Source: Bacteroidia bacterium
GTDB lineage: Bacteria; Bacteroidota; Bacteroidia; NS11-12g; UBA9320
Assembly (NCBI GenBank): GCA_028339355.1
Contig: JAOLBX010000014.1
Location: 1 to 41,938 of the forward strand
DNA: 41,938 nt
Direction of reading: 5' to 3'
Below, piece after piece: positions 15,870 to 24,988 of the stretch. A program made the translations under genes and the position numbers. Position 1 is the stretch's first letter; the number at the start of each line of letters is the position of its first letter. The notes beneath the pieces are model-generated. The model made no database searches. It was not told the DNA's origin and was given only the letters and a program-made list of their open reading frames with translations.

Positions 15870-17141
15870 ATGAAAGATCCCGTATTTGACCTAATAGCTC
15901 AAGAGCTTGAGCGTCAACAAAATGGAATAGAACTTATAGCTTCAGAAAACTTCACGTCTGAGAATGTAATGAAGGCAATGGGTAGTGTTTGTACTAATAA
16001 ATATGCTGAGGGCCTCCCCGGTAAACGATACTATGGTGGATGCGAAATAGTGGACAAAATAGAGCAGTTAGCCATTGATCGAGCCAAAGAACTTTTTGGT
16101 GCAGAATGGGCAAACGTACAGCCACATAGTGGAGCTCAAGCCAATGCTGCCGTGATGCTTGGAGTGCTTAATGCCGGTGATAAAATATTGGGTTTTGACT
16201 TATCTCACGGTGGACACCTTACTCATGGTAGTACAGTAAATTTCTCTGGAAAACTATATATTCCTGCATTCTACGGAGTAGAAGAAAAAACGGGTCGTGT
16301 AGATATGGATAAGGTTGAAGCAAAAGCACTTGAGGTGATGCCAAAATTGATTATCTGCGGGGCATCTTCGTATTCACGAGATTGGGATTATCGTAGGTTT
16401 AGGGCCATTGCGGACAAAGTGGGGGCACTCTTGCTAGCGGACATCTCTCACCCTAGTGGTCTTATAGCCAGTGGTTTGCTTAATAACCCTGTGCAACACT
16501 GCCACATTGTAACCACCACTACACACAAAACGCTAAGAGGACCACGCGGAGGAATGATAATGATGGGTCAGAATTTTGAAAACCCGTGGGGACTTACTAC
16601 TCCAAAAGGAAACATTAAAATGATGAGTGCAATTTTGGATGGAGCTGTTTTTCCAGGGACACAAGGCGGACCATTGGAGCACGTTATCGCGGCTAAAGCG
16701 GTTGCGTTTCAAGAAGCACTGCAGCCTGAATACAAAGCATATTGCAAACAAGTGATGGTAAACGCCCAGGCATTGGCCGAAGCTATGGTCGCTAGGGGCT
16801 ATAAGATAATATCTGGAGGGACAGATAATCATATGATGCTGATAGACCTTCGACCAAAAGACGCTAATCTAACCGGAAAAGTAGCCGAAAACACTTTAGT
16901 AAAAGCGGATATTACTATCAATAAAAATGCGGTGCCGTTTGAAACAAGATCGCCATTTGTGACCTCTGGAATTCGTATAGGTACTCCCGCTATTACCACT
17001 CGTGGGCTTAATGTGTCTGACATGGGGACTGTAGCAGAGCTTATTGATCGAGTATTGATGAATACAGACAATGAGCAAATTATATCAGAAGTGAAAACTG
17101 AAGTAAATGCATTGATGGCAAAACACCCGCTTTATACATAA
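15870..17141 (+). CDS. glyA: serine hydroxymethyltransferase
   Basis: A PLP enzyme converting serine and tetrahydrofolate to glycine and 5,10-methylene-THF, the main one-carbon source. The 423 residues include Lys220 in [12 protein letters not shown] as the Schiff-base lysine, the SENFTS motif near residue 25 and the substrate-binding LTHG stretch. A one-mismatch -7 box (TTTATTTG, 15844-15851) sits 18 nt before the ATG, so it is probably transcribed separately from pssA despite the short 41-nt gap. Confidence 0.96.
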   Translation: MKDPVFDLIAQELERQQNGIELIASENFTSENVMKAMGSVCTNKYAEGLPGKRYYGGCEIVDKIEQLAIDRAKELFGAEWANVQPHSGAQANAAVMLGVLNAGDKILGFDLSHGGHLTHGSTVNFSGKLYIPAFYGVEEKTGRVDMDKVEAKALEVMPKLIICGASSYSRDWDYRRFRAIADKVGALLLADISHPSGLIASGLLNNPVQHCHIVTTTTHKTLRGPRGGMIMMGQNFENPWGLTTPKGNIKMMSAILDGAVFPGTQGGPLEHVIAAKAVAFQEALQPEYKAYCKQVMVNAQALAEAMVARGYKIISGGTDNHMMLIDLRPKDANLTGKVAENTLVKADITINKNAVPFETRSPFVTSGIRIGTPAITTRGLNVSDMGTVAELIDRVLMNTDNEQIISEVKTEVNALMAKHPLYT

Positions 17142-17200
17142 CGAACTATTCTTTCAGAAAAACGTTATATATTGGCAACTTCTCTTAATACACTATCATC

Positions 17201-19426
17201 ATTAAAAATACTATTCAAGATATCAAGCAATATTGGAGAAATGATATCCTAGCAGGGTTCAGTGTCTCCTTGGTAGCATTACCTTTATCTATCGGTGTGG
17301 CTCTAGCCATGAATTTGCCTCCCGAGGCTTTAATGGCGGGGATTTTAGCTGCTATCGTTGGTGGTATATTTACTACTCTTATTCGTAGCGGTCATGTTTC
17401 TATAAACGGTCCGTCTCCTGCTCTTATTGGTATAGTGGTGGCAGGAATGTCAACTCTTGGGAGCTGGGAGTTTGTACTGGCCGCGTTTGTGTGTGCCGGT
17501 GCTATGCAGTTGCTTTTTGGGCTGTTTAAATTAGGTGGATTAGCAGATTTTATACCATCATCAGTAGTACAAGGTATGATGGCCGCGATTGGTGTTATAA
17601 TTTTAGCTGGTCAGATACACCCGGGACTGGGAGTAGAAATCGGCAAAATGAATGATTTTGACAAACTGCTTGCAATTCCAAATAGCCTCGCGAACATGAA
17701 CCCGCTCATTGCTATTATCTTTTTTAATAGTCTAATAATATTAGCGGTCCATCCTTATGTCAACAATAAGTTTATCAAGTATGTGCCTGCTCCCATTTGG
17801 CTTTTATTATTTGCTATACCTCTCTATATACTCTTTCAATATCTAACAGGTGGTGAGGTAACCATATTGGGCAAAGTACATAATTTGGTAGAAGGTAAAG
17901 ATCTTATAAATTTTTCTTTGCCAGAAAAAATAACTGATTTATTTGTGACGCCTAACTTTCAGAAAATGAACACTTTGGCATTCTGGCTAGTGGTGTTATC
18001 CGTGTTTTTAGTGTCCACTATCGAGACTCTCGGTTCTGCCAAAGCTATAGATAAAATAGACCCGCTAAAACGCAAGACAGATCTTAATAGAGACGTAGCC
18101 GCAATGGGTATAAGCACAATACTAAGTGGTGCTATTGGGGGATTGCCTGTGATAGCGGTAATAGCCCGTAGTTCAGTTAACATAAATCACGGTGCTAAAA
18201 CACGTCTTTCCAATATGATTCACGGAATATTGATACTGCTGTTTGTATTCTTACTCTCGGACTTTATCAAAATGGTGCCGAAATCTGCATTAATGGCGAT
18301 ACTCGTATTTACAGGATACAAACTTGCTTCTCCTAAGGTCTTTAAAGACGCTACACTCAAAGGGTACGAGCAGTTTCTTATATTATCTGTGACCTTAATA
18401 GCTACGTTGCTTACAGATCTAAACAAAGGAATACTTATTGGTATCATCTTTACGGTGGTTATACACTTAGTGAGATCGCACCTTCCAGCCAAACTGTTTT
18501 TCAAATACCTAGCTGTGCCATTCTTTAATCTAGCTAAGATAGAGGACCACTTTCACCTTAAAATAAAAGGAGTTGCTAACTTCTCTAGTATTTTAAAGCT
18601 ACGTTCCGTACTCAAAACTGTTCCGGATGGAGACCGTATTATTTTTGATTTTTCACACACCCGATTGGTAGATTTTTCAATGTTGGAGTTTGTAAACAAT
18701 TGGGGGATAGAATATGAAAATGAAAGAAATGGGAAGTTCGAAATACTGGGCTTAGATGAGCACCTTACTACAAGTGAGCACCCCTACAGTATTCATACTT
18801 TACCTCAGGCTATGTCAAAACCTCTTTCCAAAAGACAGAAAGAACTAAAAGAATATTCTTTTGGGCACCAATGGGATTTTGATCCGAAAATAGACTGGAA
18901 TTGTGAATACCTAAAAACCAACACATTCTTTAAGACAAGACCTATTGAGTATATAAAAAATCGAATCATTGGTCAATATACAGACGAGGTAAGTTGGGAG
19001 CTAATAGACATTACTTTTGATGAGGGAGCACTAATGGCTGCTGAAGTTCACAATACTTCTATGCTTAGGATTTGCTTTTCTCAAGATGTTCCTGATTTTG
19101 AGTTGGACAAGGAGCGTCTTTTTGAAAGACTACTGGATTTTGCCATTAAAGAGGATGTAACCTTTGAGACAGACAATGATTTTGGAAACAAGTTTTCTAT
19201 AAAGGGTCCAGACAAAAAATCGATTAAGCGGTTCTTTACAAAAGAATTAAGGGCCTTTTTGAAAGAAAATGACAAATATCACATAGAAAGCAGCGAAAAC
19301 ACCGTGTTGGTCTTCAGATATTTCAGGCTAATGAGCACTACAGAAATAGAAGAACTTATCTCCTTTGGAGAAAAATTGAGGTGCGAATTTCAAAATTGTT
19401 TGGTTAGTCCAAGCCCCAACCCGTAG
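17201..19426 (+). CDS. SulP-family inorganic anion transporter with STAS and extra C-terminal domain
   Basis: A SulP/SLC26-type membrane transporter for sulfate or bicarbonate-like anions. A long multi-helix membrane region is followed by a STAS domain (about residues 450-530, including RIIFDFSHTRLVDFSMLEFV) and an unrecognised soluble domain of about 190 residues. The first conventional start, TTG 17270, would cut into helix 1. In-frame coding continues upstream to the stop at 17186 with no ATG, GTG or TTG, and ATT 17201 would give MKNTIQDIKQYWRNDILAGF, which matches normal SulP N termini. I therefore place the start at a non-standard AUU, 25 nt after a near -7 box (TATATTGG). The 3' end overlaps the facing gene by 37 nt. 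Confidence 0.85.
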   Translation: MKNTIQDIKQYWRNDILAGFSVSLVALPLSIGVALAMNLPPEALMAGILAAIVGGIFTTLIRSGHVSINGPSPALIGIVVAGMSTLGSWEFVLAAFVCAGAMQLLFGLFKLGGLADFIPSSVVQGMMAAIGVIILAGQIHPGLGVEIGKMNDFDKLLAIPNSLANMNPLIAIIFFNSLIILAVHPYVNNKFIKYVPAPIWLLLFAIPLYILFQYLTGGEVTILGKVHNLVEGKDLINFSLPEKITDLFVTPNFQKMNTLAFWLVVLSVFLVSTIETLGSAKAIDKIDPLKRKTDLNRDVAAMGISTILSGAIGGLPVIAVIARSSVNINHGAKTRLSNMIHGILILLFVFLLSDFIKMVPKSALMAILVFTGYKLASPKVFKDATLKGYEQFLILSVTLIATLLTDLNKGILIGIIFTVVIHLVRSHLPAKLFFKYLAVPFFNLAKIEDHFHLKIKGVANFSSILKLRSVLKTVPDGDRIIFDFSHTRLVDFSMLEFVNNWGIEYENERNGKFEILGLDEHLTTSEHPYSIHTLPQAMSKPLSKRQKELKEYSFGHQWDFDPKIDWNCEYLKTNTFFKTRPIEYIKNRIIGQYTDEVSWELIDITFDEGALMAAEVHNTSMLRICFSQDVPDFELDKERLFERLLDFAIKEDVTFETDNDFGNKFSIKGPDKKSIKRFFTKELRAFLKENDKYHIESSENTVLVFRYFRLMSTTEIEELISFGEKLRCEFQNCLVSPSPNP

Positions 19427-20607
19427 CTTTTTGAACTTTTTGGGGCAACAAACGCATTTATGTTTTGTAAACATAAATATATGCTAAGACGTTTTTGGGT
19501 TTGGTACTCTAAAGACTCAGTCCAGCTTAAGCCATAAAAGTTTCCATATCCTAAAGATGATAGAACCTTAAATCTGTTGCTGAACTTGTGTCCTAAACCA
19601 ATTCTTCCGCTTACGCCATAAACTCCTAAATCTATCGTATGAACACTTAGGGTCAAATCATTCTTTGGGTTCAGTTTACGCTTCCAGCTCAAAGAAAGCC
19701 TAGTAGGTAAACTATTGAGTTTTTTGTTTGCTCTTCCTCTATTCAAAACATCATTATAAGATGAGTCTATTTTTTCTGTAATGGACAAAGAATCATTAAC
19801 AAAATCATAAGAAATTCCATTAAATCTGAAGCTTGTGTCTAAATATAGATAGGGTTGGTTTAATAAAAAGTTAAAATTAAAATCCAATGCCTTCATGCTA
19901 ATACTATTGACACTATCAATGGAGTAATCAAATTCAAAATCTATATCAACCCCTACACCTTTAATTCCGTCTTTGCGTTCAGATATACTTAAACTTTCTA
20001 CATTTACATTTGCATAGCTTCCTCTTTGAGCCGTATACAATTCTGCTTTATTAGCACTTACTTCTCTTAAGCTTGTAATGAAATTTATTCCATACGATCC
20101 TTTTATCTTCCACTTTTCTCCACTGGCATGCTTAAAACTTACTCCAGCAGATATGGAATTTGCCTGTGTGAACTTTAAGTTTTCTGTAACTACGTTTTCT
20201 CCTTCAAAGGGGGCGTTTCCCCAAAACATAAGCTCAGCCATGTCTTTGTTTGCCTTGAACCCTATCTGACTCTTGTACTTAACAAAAACAGCATGGCTGC
20301 TGTCTATTTTATATTCCACTCTATTTATGCTATGGCCATAAAAGTTTGTTTTTAGTTGGTTTCCCTCTAGGTACTTTACCTTGGCAGATTCTGTAAATGA
20401 CGTGCCAAATAATACATCTGAAAACATTTGTGTATTGATAGAATTTGAGCCCGCTGTGGCCTCTGATTCTACCTTTATGGACCTAGGTGACCATTGGTCG
20501 TCAAACGCTGTCCCAAGGAACACAAAGCTGTCTTGAGCTGTCGCCTGGCCTTGTGCAATGGTGCAAGCGAATAGTACAAGAGAGAATAACTTATAACCTG
20601 TTTTCAT
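19390..20607 (-). CDS. DUF5723-like outer-membrane beta-barrel protein
   Basis: A 405-residue protein with a signal peptide (ending QATAQ) and many alternating amphipathic strands, ending in GLGLGLTKQF with the C-terminal Phe typical of barrel proteins. The pattern fits the DUF5723-type barrels of Bacteroidota; that family name is my best match by eye, not a search result. It follows the large lipoprotein gene with a 17-nt overlap, so the two are translationally coupled and may form an outer-membrane complex. Its last 37 nt lie antisense to the SulP gene. Confidence 0.7.
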   Translation of the reverse strand: MKTGYKLFSLVLFACTIAQGQATAQDSFVFLGTAFDDQWSPRSIKVESEATAGSNSINTQMFSDVLFGTSFTESAKVKYLEGNQLKTNFYGHSINRVEYKIDSSHAVFVKYKSQIGFKANKDMAELMFWGNAPFEGENVVTENLKFTQANSISAGVSFKHASGEKWKIKGSYGINFITSLREVSANKAELYTAQRGSYANVNVESLSISERKDGIKGVGVDIDFEFDYSIDSVNSISMKALDFNFNFLLNQPYLYLDTSFRFNGISYDFVNDSLSITEKIDSSYNDVLNRGRANKKLNSLPTRLSLSWKRKLNPKNDLTLSVHTIDLGVYGVSGRIGLGHKFSNRFKVLSSLGYGNFYGLSWTESLEYQTQKRLSIYLCLQNINAFVAPKSSKSYGLGLGLTKQF

Positions 20608-22639
20608 AAATTATATCTGCTACTATTTTAACACTGACACCATAGTCAGTAAACATTTTATATCTTCTTGCATCTTTTGTATCAAACTGAACATTTATTC
20701 TAACCTGTGATGCGTTTTGTATTTGAGCCATTTCTTCTCTGAATAGTTTAATGTTGATTTCGCTTTCACTAGGTAATACACTTTTTCCTGAAACCTCATC
20801 TACCTCTGCAGCAGACATGACGTTATCTGTGCTGTCAAAGCCCGATGCAATGACAGTGCCGTCTTCTGTCAAAAACTCTAGGTTAACAATGCCGGAAATA
20901 GGAAAATCATTTTCTACTAAAAGTTTTAAATTAGCTGCTTTGACTTGCTCGGTTATCTCATTTTGAAATAAACTAATAGAGTCTGTCGACGATATAACAA
21001 ATTCTTTAACACCAATTTGCAACGGTACGTTTATCTTCAGGTTAACTCTAACTTGACTTGTGTCAAAAGCAAAGTCACTTTGGTTTAGAGTTCCGTTTGG
21101 TCTAATCGTGGCTTTTATTTCAGGTTCTACTCTATCAGGTAAGTTCTCAAGAAATTGTTTTAAATTTGAGTTGCTCTTGTTCAATAGTAAACCTGTTTTA
21201 TACAGTATGAAATCAATACCGTTTATGGCCCGTTCTAAAAACACAGGTTTGCTTAAATTGTCATTTGATTGTAGCAGGATGTTCGTATTGCTTCTAGAAT
21301 TAACGCCTAATATTTTGTCAATTGTTATACTCGTTTCAATTCCAAAAGTGTTGTAAAAATCCATTGACAAGCTAGCGTCTTCTAAGTTTAATCGCCCGTT
21401 TAAATTTTTAAATGTGCTTAATTCTAGCGTGTCTTTAACTTCTATAACATGCAATCCGGGATCTCCAATAACCAGTTTAGGCTTTAGGTTTACAAGACCG
21501 AATTCTATTTTTATTTTATCGTCTAAAGATAGCGTACGTTCCACTCCAGAATATTCTATTTTAGCAATTAATTCATTGTAAATGTGATTAAACGTGGGTA
21601 GGCTATTGGGCGTCTTTCCAAACAAGTTAATTTGATAACCATCTATTGGGAACCTTTCCTCAAGATAAACAGTCTCTCCTGGGTTTGCCGCAGGTATTTT
21701 CCAGGTTCTGCTTACACTTTTGTTTGTAGTACTCTCCCTACTGTTTGGGATATTGTATTCTAAAATAATAGACTCCTCAATACTTGACTCTACTTTCATT
21801 AGAATATAACCTTCCTTAATAACAATCTCAGTCAATTCTGCTCCTCCAAAATCATACTTGGTTTCTTCAAAACGTTCTACCAAGTTTTGCGATGGAAATA
21901 CTGCTGTAGCCACTTGAGGTTTTAGGCCTCTCACCGTGAAGGTTGTTCTTAAACCCTTGGTAACATCTATATCTACATCTCCATTACTGGCCATGGTTTT
22001 TACTCTTTTTACTCTTAATTCTAGTTTGCCGTTCACCGTTTTACCCGCCAAATCAAACGACTGAGACTGTGTACTGTCCGGTTCCAAATTATAGAAGACT
22101 CCTGATATTACAACGTTTTGGTCATCATAGTTTAGTAATTCAAACTCCATGAGTTCAGCACTTACTGGTAAGTCGTTGCTTATTGTTAGGTCTATCCAGC
22201 CCTCTACGAATGTGGCAGAGCTAAAAAACTCCTCAGAAACATCTATTACTGTTCCTTCATTAGCCACTATGTCTTGTGCATCTAAGGTAGTAGATTGATT
22301 ATGAAACAAAATACTCTGAGGATAAAGTTCTAGTAATGTAAGGGTGTCTGTAAATGATCGGTCCTCCAACACTAAACTAGAAAGAGTTACCTCCATGGTT
22401 TCTACCCTATCTGGGATTTGTAAAACTTCGTTTAAATCTGCAACTCCAAACTGACCATCATACACCAAGCTAAGAGAATTGTCTGTATCTACAAATGTCA
22501 ATGAATCAGGGATTAAATCTCCCAAGTCTAACCTAGTCTCTAGCACCGGTGTTAGCCAGTTGCTTTCTGATGTGAATTTTTCTTTGCGACACGCAGAGAG
22601 AAACACCAACACAGAAATACCAAGTATAATATTTCTCAT
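20591..22639 (-). CDS. large beta-rich lipoprotein of unknown function
   Basis: A 682-residue protein with a lipoprotein signal (ISVLVFLSAC, Cys17) and no recognised enzymatic motif. The rest is rich in beta-strand-like segments with repeated LDLGDLIPDSLTF-, VNLKPKLVI- and KINVPLQIG-like blocks, suggesting several immunoglobulin- or jelly-roll-like domains. It lies directly upstream of the barrel gene and overlaps it by 17 nt. The pairing suggests a surface complex, but no function is known to me. The start is an ATG, preceded by a one-mismatch -7 box (TTTATTTG). Confidence 0.78.
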   Translation of the reverse strand: MRNIILGISVLVFLSACRKEKFTSESNWLTPVLETRLDLGDLIPDSLTFVDTDNSLSLVYDGQFGVADLNEVLQIPDRVETMEVTLSSLVLEDRSFTDTLTLLELYPQSILFHNQSTTLDAQDIVANEGTVIDVSEEFFSSATFVEGWIDLTISNDLPVSAELMEFELLNYDDQNVVISGVFYNLEPDSTQSQSFDLAGKTVNGKLELRVKRVKTMASNGDVDIDVTKGLRTTFTVRGLKPQVATAVFPSQNLVERFEETKYDFGGAELTEIVIKEGYILMKVESSIEESIILEYNIPNSRESTTNKSVSRTWKIPAANPGETVYLEERFPIDGYQINLFGKTPNSLPTFNHIYNELIAKIEYSGVERTLSLDDKIKIEFGLVNLKPKLVIGDPGLHVIEVKDTLELSTFKNLNGRLNLEDASLSMDFYNTFGIETSITIDKILGVNSRSNTNILLQSNDNLSKPVFLERAINGIDFILYKTGLLLNKSNSNLKQFLENLPDRVEPEIKATIRPNGTLNQSDFAFDTSQVRVNLKINVPLQIGVKEFVISSTDSISLFQNEITEQVKAANLKLLVENDFPISGIVNLEFLTEDGTVIASGFDSTDNVMSAAEVDEVSGKSVLPSESEINIKLFREEMAQIQNASQVRINVQFDTKDARRYKMFTDYGVSVKIVADIIYENRL

Positions 22640-22673
22640 TGTACAAATAAAGCCTCAACACTCTATAAATTAT

Positions 22674-22681
22674 TAAGTTTG
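22674..22681 (+). promoter_or_regulatory. -7 box upstream of thiamine pyrophosphokinase
   Basis: TAAGTTTG matches TAnnTTTG exactly and ends 19 nt before the ATG at 22701. No -33 partner was recognised at the usual spacing. Confidence 0.45.
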
Positions 22682-22700
22682 CTATGAAAATTACATTAAA

Positions 22701-23348
22701 ATGTCTTCACATCATTACGTTAAAGAAGGGCAGGAGCCAGCATTGATAATAGCCAATGGAGAAATGTGTTCGTACGATCTACTCACCTCTATAATGGAAT
22801 GGTGCCCACATATAGTAGTGACAGATGGTGCTTACAGTAGACTTATCGATTTACAAATAAAACCAGACGTGGTAATTGGTGATTTTGATAGCCTTCCAAA
22901 TGCAGCTAGAGACCCAAGGGTTGAGTTTATCAAAATAGACAGTCAAGAAAACACTGACCTCGAAAAAGCAATAGACTACTTAATAAACAAGGGATACAAC
23001 GATATTAATGTGGTCTGGGCTACAGGAAAAAGGCTTGATCATACCATAAATAATTTTGCGACATTGGCTAAATACAGTGCCTGCAATATTGTGATGATTG
23101 ACGACCATTCAAAGGCTTTTGTGCTCCCCAAAAAATACAGTAAATACTACGAAGAGGGGTTTGCCCTCTCTTTAGTCCCTTTGTGTTCTGTCTCTGGGAT
23201 ATACACAAAAAACTTGAACTATAATATTGAAAATGGTAATCTACAATTTGGCTTGAAAAGTGGAACCAGCAACTCTGCCCATAAAAGTGGTGTGGTAAAA
23301 ATAACCTACCAAGACGGTGTGCTTGTTCTTATAGAAAGCATAGACTAA
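22701..23348 (+). CDS. thiN: thiamine pyrophosphokinase
   Basis: Transfers pyrophosphate from ATP to thiamine to make thiamine diphosphate. The 215 residues carry the family's signature acidic motifs: VVTDGAYSRL, GDFDS at 60-64, QENTDLEKA at 82-90 and TGKRLDH at 108-114, which line the metal and substrate site. The C-terminal thiamine-binding beta domain is present. It converges on guaB with no spacer at all: its TAA ends at 23348 and the guaB stop begins at 23349. No TPP riboswitch is visible upstream. Confidence 0.93.
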   Translation: MSSHHYVKEGQEPALIIANGEMCSYDLLTSIMEWCPHIVVTDGAYSRLIDLQIKPDVVIGDFDSLPNAARDPRVEFIKIDSQENTDLEKAIDYLINKGYNDINVVWATGKRLDHTINNFATLAKYSACNIVMIDDHSKAFVLPKKYSKYYEEGFALSLVPLCSVSGIYTKNLNYNIENGNLQFGLKSGTSNSAHKSGVVKITYQDGVLVLIESID

Positions 23349-24821
23349 TTATCTGCTGTAGTTTGGTGCTTCCTTAGTGATGGTAACATCGTGCGGATGG
23401 CTTTCCCTTATACCAGAACCTGTTATGTGAGTGAATTGAGCGTTTTGCAGCTCATCGATAGTGCTAGAACCAGTATATCCCATACCTGCACGCAATCCAC
23501 CAATGTATTGATAGATCACTTCAGATAGTTTCCCTTTGTAAGCTACTGTGCCCACTATTCCTTCTGGCACTAGTTTTGCCAAATCTGCTTCTGCATCTTG
23601 AAAATATCTGTCTGTAGAGCCTTTTTTCATTGCTTCTATAGATCCCATTCCTCGATACGATTTTACTTTTATTCCTTCGTAAAAAGAGACGTCTCCGGGA
23701 GCTTCTTCTGTGCCAGCAAAAAGACTTCCTGCCATTATGGTGTCTGCACCAGCCACTAAGGCTTTTACTAGGTCTCCACTATATCTTATGCCTCCGTCTG
23801 CTATAACTGGTACACCGGAGCCTTTAAGTGCTTCTGCACACTCCATTACGGCGTTCAATTGGGGTACGCCTATTCCTGCTATTATCCTGGTAGTACAAAT
23901 AGAACCTGGCCCTACTCCTACTTTTATGGCATCTGCACCATTGTCTGCAAGATATTTGGCTGCGGCTCCTGTAGCCACATTTCCTACTATCACTTGTAGT
24001 TCAGGAAACTTTGCTTTCACTTTCTTCAGCTCCTCCACTACCCCTTTTGAGTGTCCGTGTGCTGTATCTATAGCTATCACATCTACGTCTTCCGCTACTA
24101 GTGCGGTTACCCTATCTAGTGTGTCTGTTGTTACACCTACAGCTCCTCCTACCATTAGTCTACCAAAGGAGTCTTTGCAGGCGTTTGGGTGATTGGTAAC
24201 CTTCTGTATATCTTTGTATGTAATTAGCCCCAGCAGCTTATTATCTTTGTCTACTACTGGAAGTTTTTCTATTTTAAACTCTTGGAGTATTTGTTCTGCC
24301 TCTTTCAGGTCTGTTCCTATAGCCGCAGTAATCAAATCCTTAGTAGTCATAACTGCTTCGATTTTAGTAGATAGATCTGTCTGAAAACGTAAATCTCTAT
24401 TTGTAATAATGCCTATTAGTACATTGTTTTCATCCGTAATAGGTATTCCGCCTATTCTATTGTCTTTCATCACGCCCAGAGCTTCGCCCAACGTGTTGTC
24501 TTTGTTCAACGTGATTGGATCCTTAATCATGCCACTTTCAGATCTTTTCACTTTTTTGATGTGCAGAGCTTGTTGCTCTATACTCATATTCTTATGAACA
24601 ATGCCTATTCCCCCTTCGCGAGCCATGGCAATAGCGAGATCCGCCTCTGTCACAGTATCCATAGCGGCACTTATAATAGGAATATTAATAGATAGTTTTT
24701 TGGTAAGTCTCGTTTTAGTGTTTGTATCACGAGGTAAAACCTCAGAATATCTAGGTAAAACAAGGACGTCGTCAAAGGTTAAACCTTGATATGCGATCTT
24801 AGAAATTTTGGTTTGTGACAT
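23349..24821 (-). CDS. guaB: inosine-5'-monophosphate dehydrogenase
   Basis: Oxidises IMP to XMP with NAD, the committed step to guanine nucleotides. The 490 residues show a TIM barrel interrupted by two CBS domains (about residues 95-210), the catalytic loop GSICTT with Cys309, and the C-terminal flap. A GTG at 24851 would add ten residues, but it overlaps the last base of a perfect -7 box (24858-24851), so it cannot be in the transcript. ATG 24821 ([19 protein letters not shown]) is the family-typical start. Confidence 0.97.
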   Translation of the reverse strand: MSQTKISKIAYQGLTFDDVLVLPRYSEVLPRDTNTKTRLTKKLSINIPIISAAMDTVTEADLAIAMAREGGIGIVHKNMSIEQQALHIKKVKRSESGMIKDPITLNKDNTLGEALGVMKDNRIGGIPITDENNVLIGIITNRDLRFQTDLSTKIEAVMTTKDLITAAIGTDLKEAEQILQEFKIEKLPVVDKDNKLLGLITYKDIQKVTNHPNACKDSFGRLMVGGAVGVTTDTLDRVTALVAEDVDVIAIDTAHGHSKGVVEELKKVKAKFPELQVIVGNVATGAAAKYLADNGADAIKVGVGPGSICTTRIIAGIGVPQLNAVMECAEALKGSGVPVIADGGIRYSGDLVKALVAGADTIMAGSLFAGTEEAPGDVSFYEGIKVKSYRGMGSIEAMKKGSTDRYFQDAEADLAKLVPEGIVGTVAYKGKLSEVIYQYIGGLRAGMGYTGSSTIDELQNAQFTHITGSGIRESHPHDVTITKEAPNYSR

Positions 24822-24850
24822 TGCAAATAATGGATATGTTATTTGCCGCA

Positions 24851-24858
24851 CAAAAGTA
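24851..24858 (-). promoter_or_regulatory. -7 box for guaB
   Basis: The minus strand reads TACTTTTG, an exact TAnnTTTG match, 29 nt before the ATG at 24821. It excludes the upstream in-frame GTG as a start. Confidence 0.5.
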
Positions 24859-24988
24859 CTTCTAATCAGTACTATTCACCTAATTTATTTGTGCTAAACG
24901 CATTATTATTTAATAAAGTGAATAATCACGTTGTGCTGACTCTTTAAAATAAGAGAAACACTATCTTCGTTACTTCATTATATTTAAA

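Noticed and set aside
22640-22700. TPP riboswitch before thiamine pyrophosphokinase
   Set aside because: The spacer is too short and lacks the conserved THI-element core.
23710-24192. 160-codon plus-strand frame inside guaB
   Set aside because: Antisense to conserved IMP dehydrogenase sequence; composition reflects the reverse complement.
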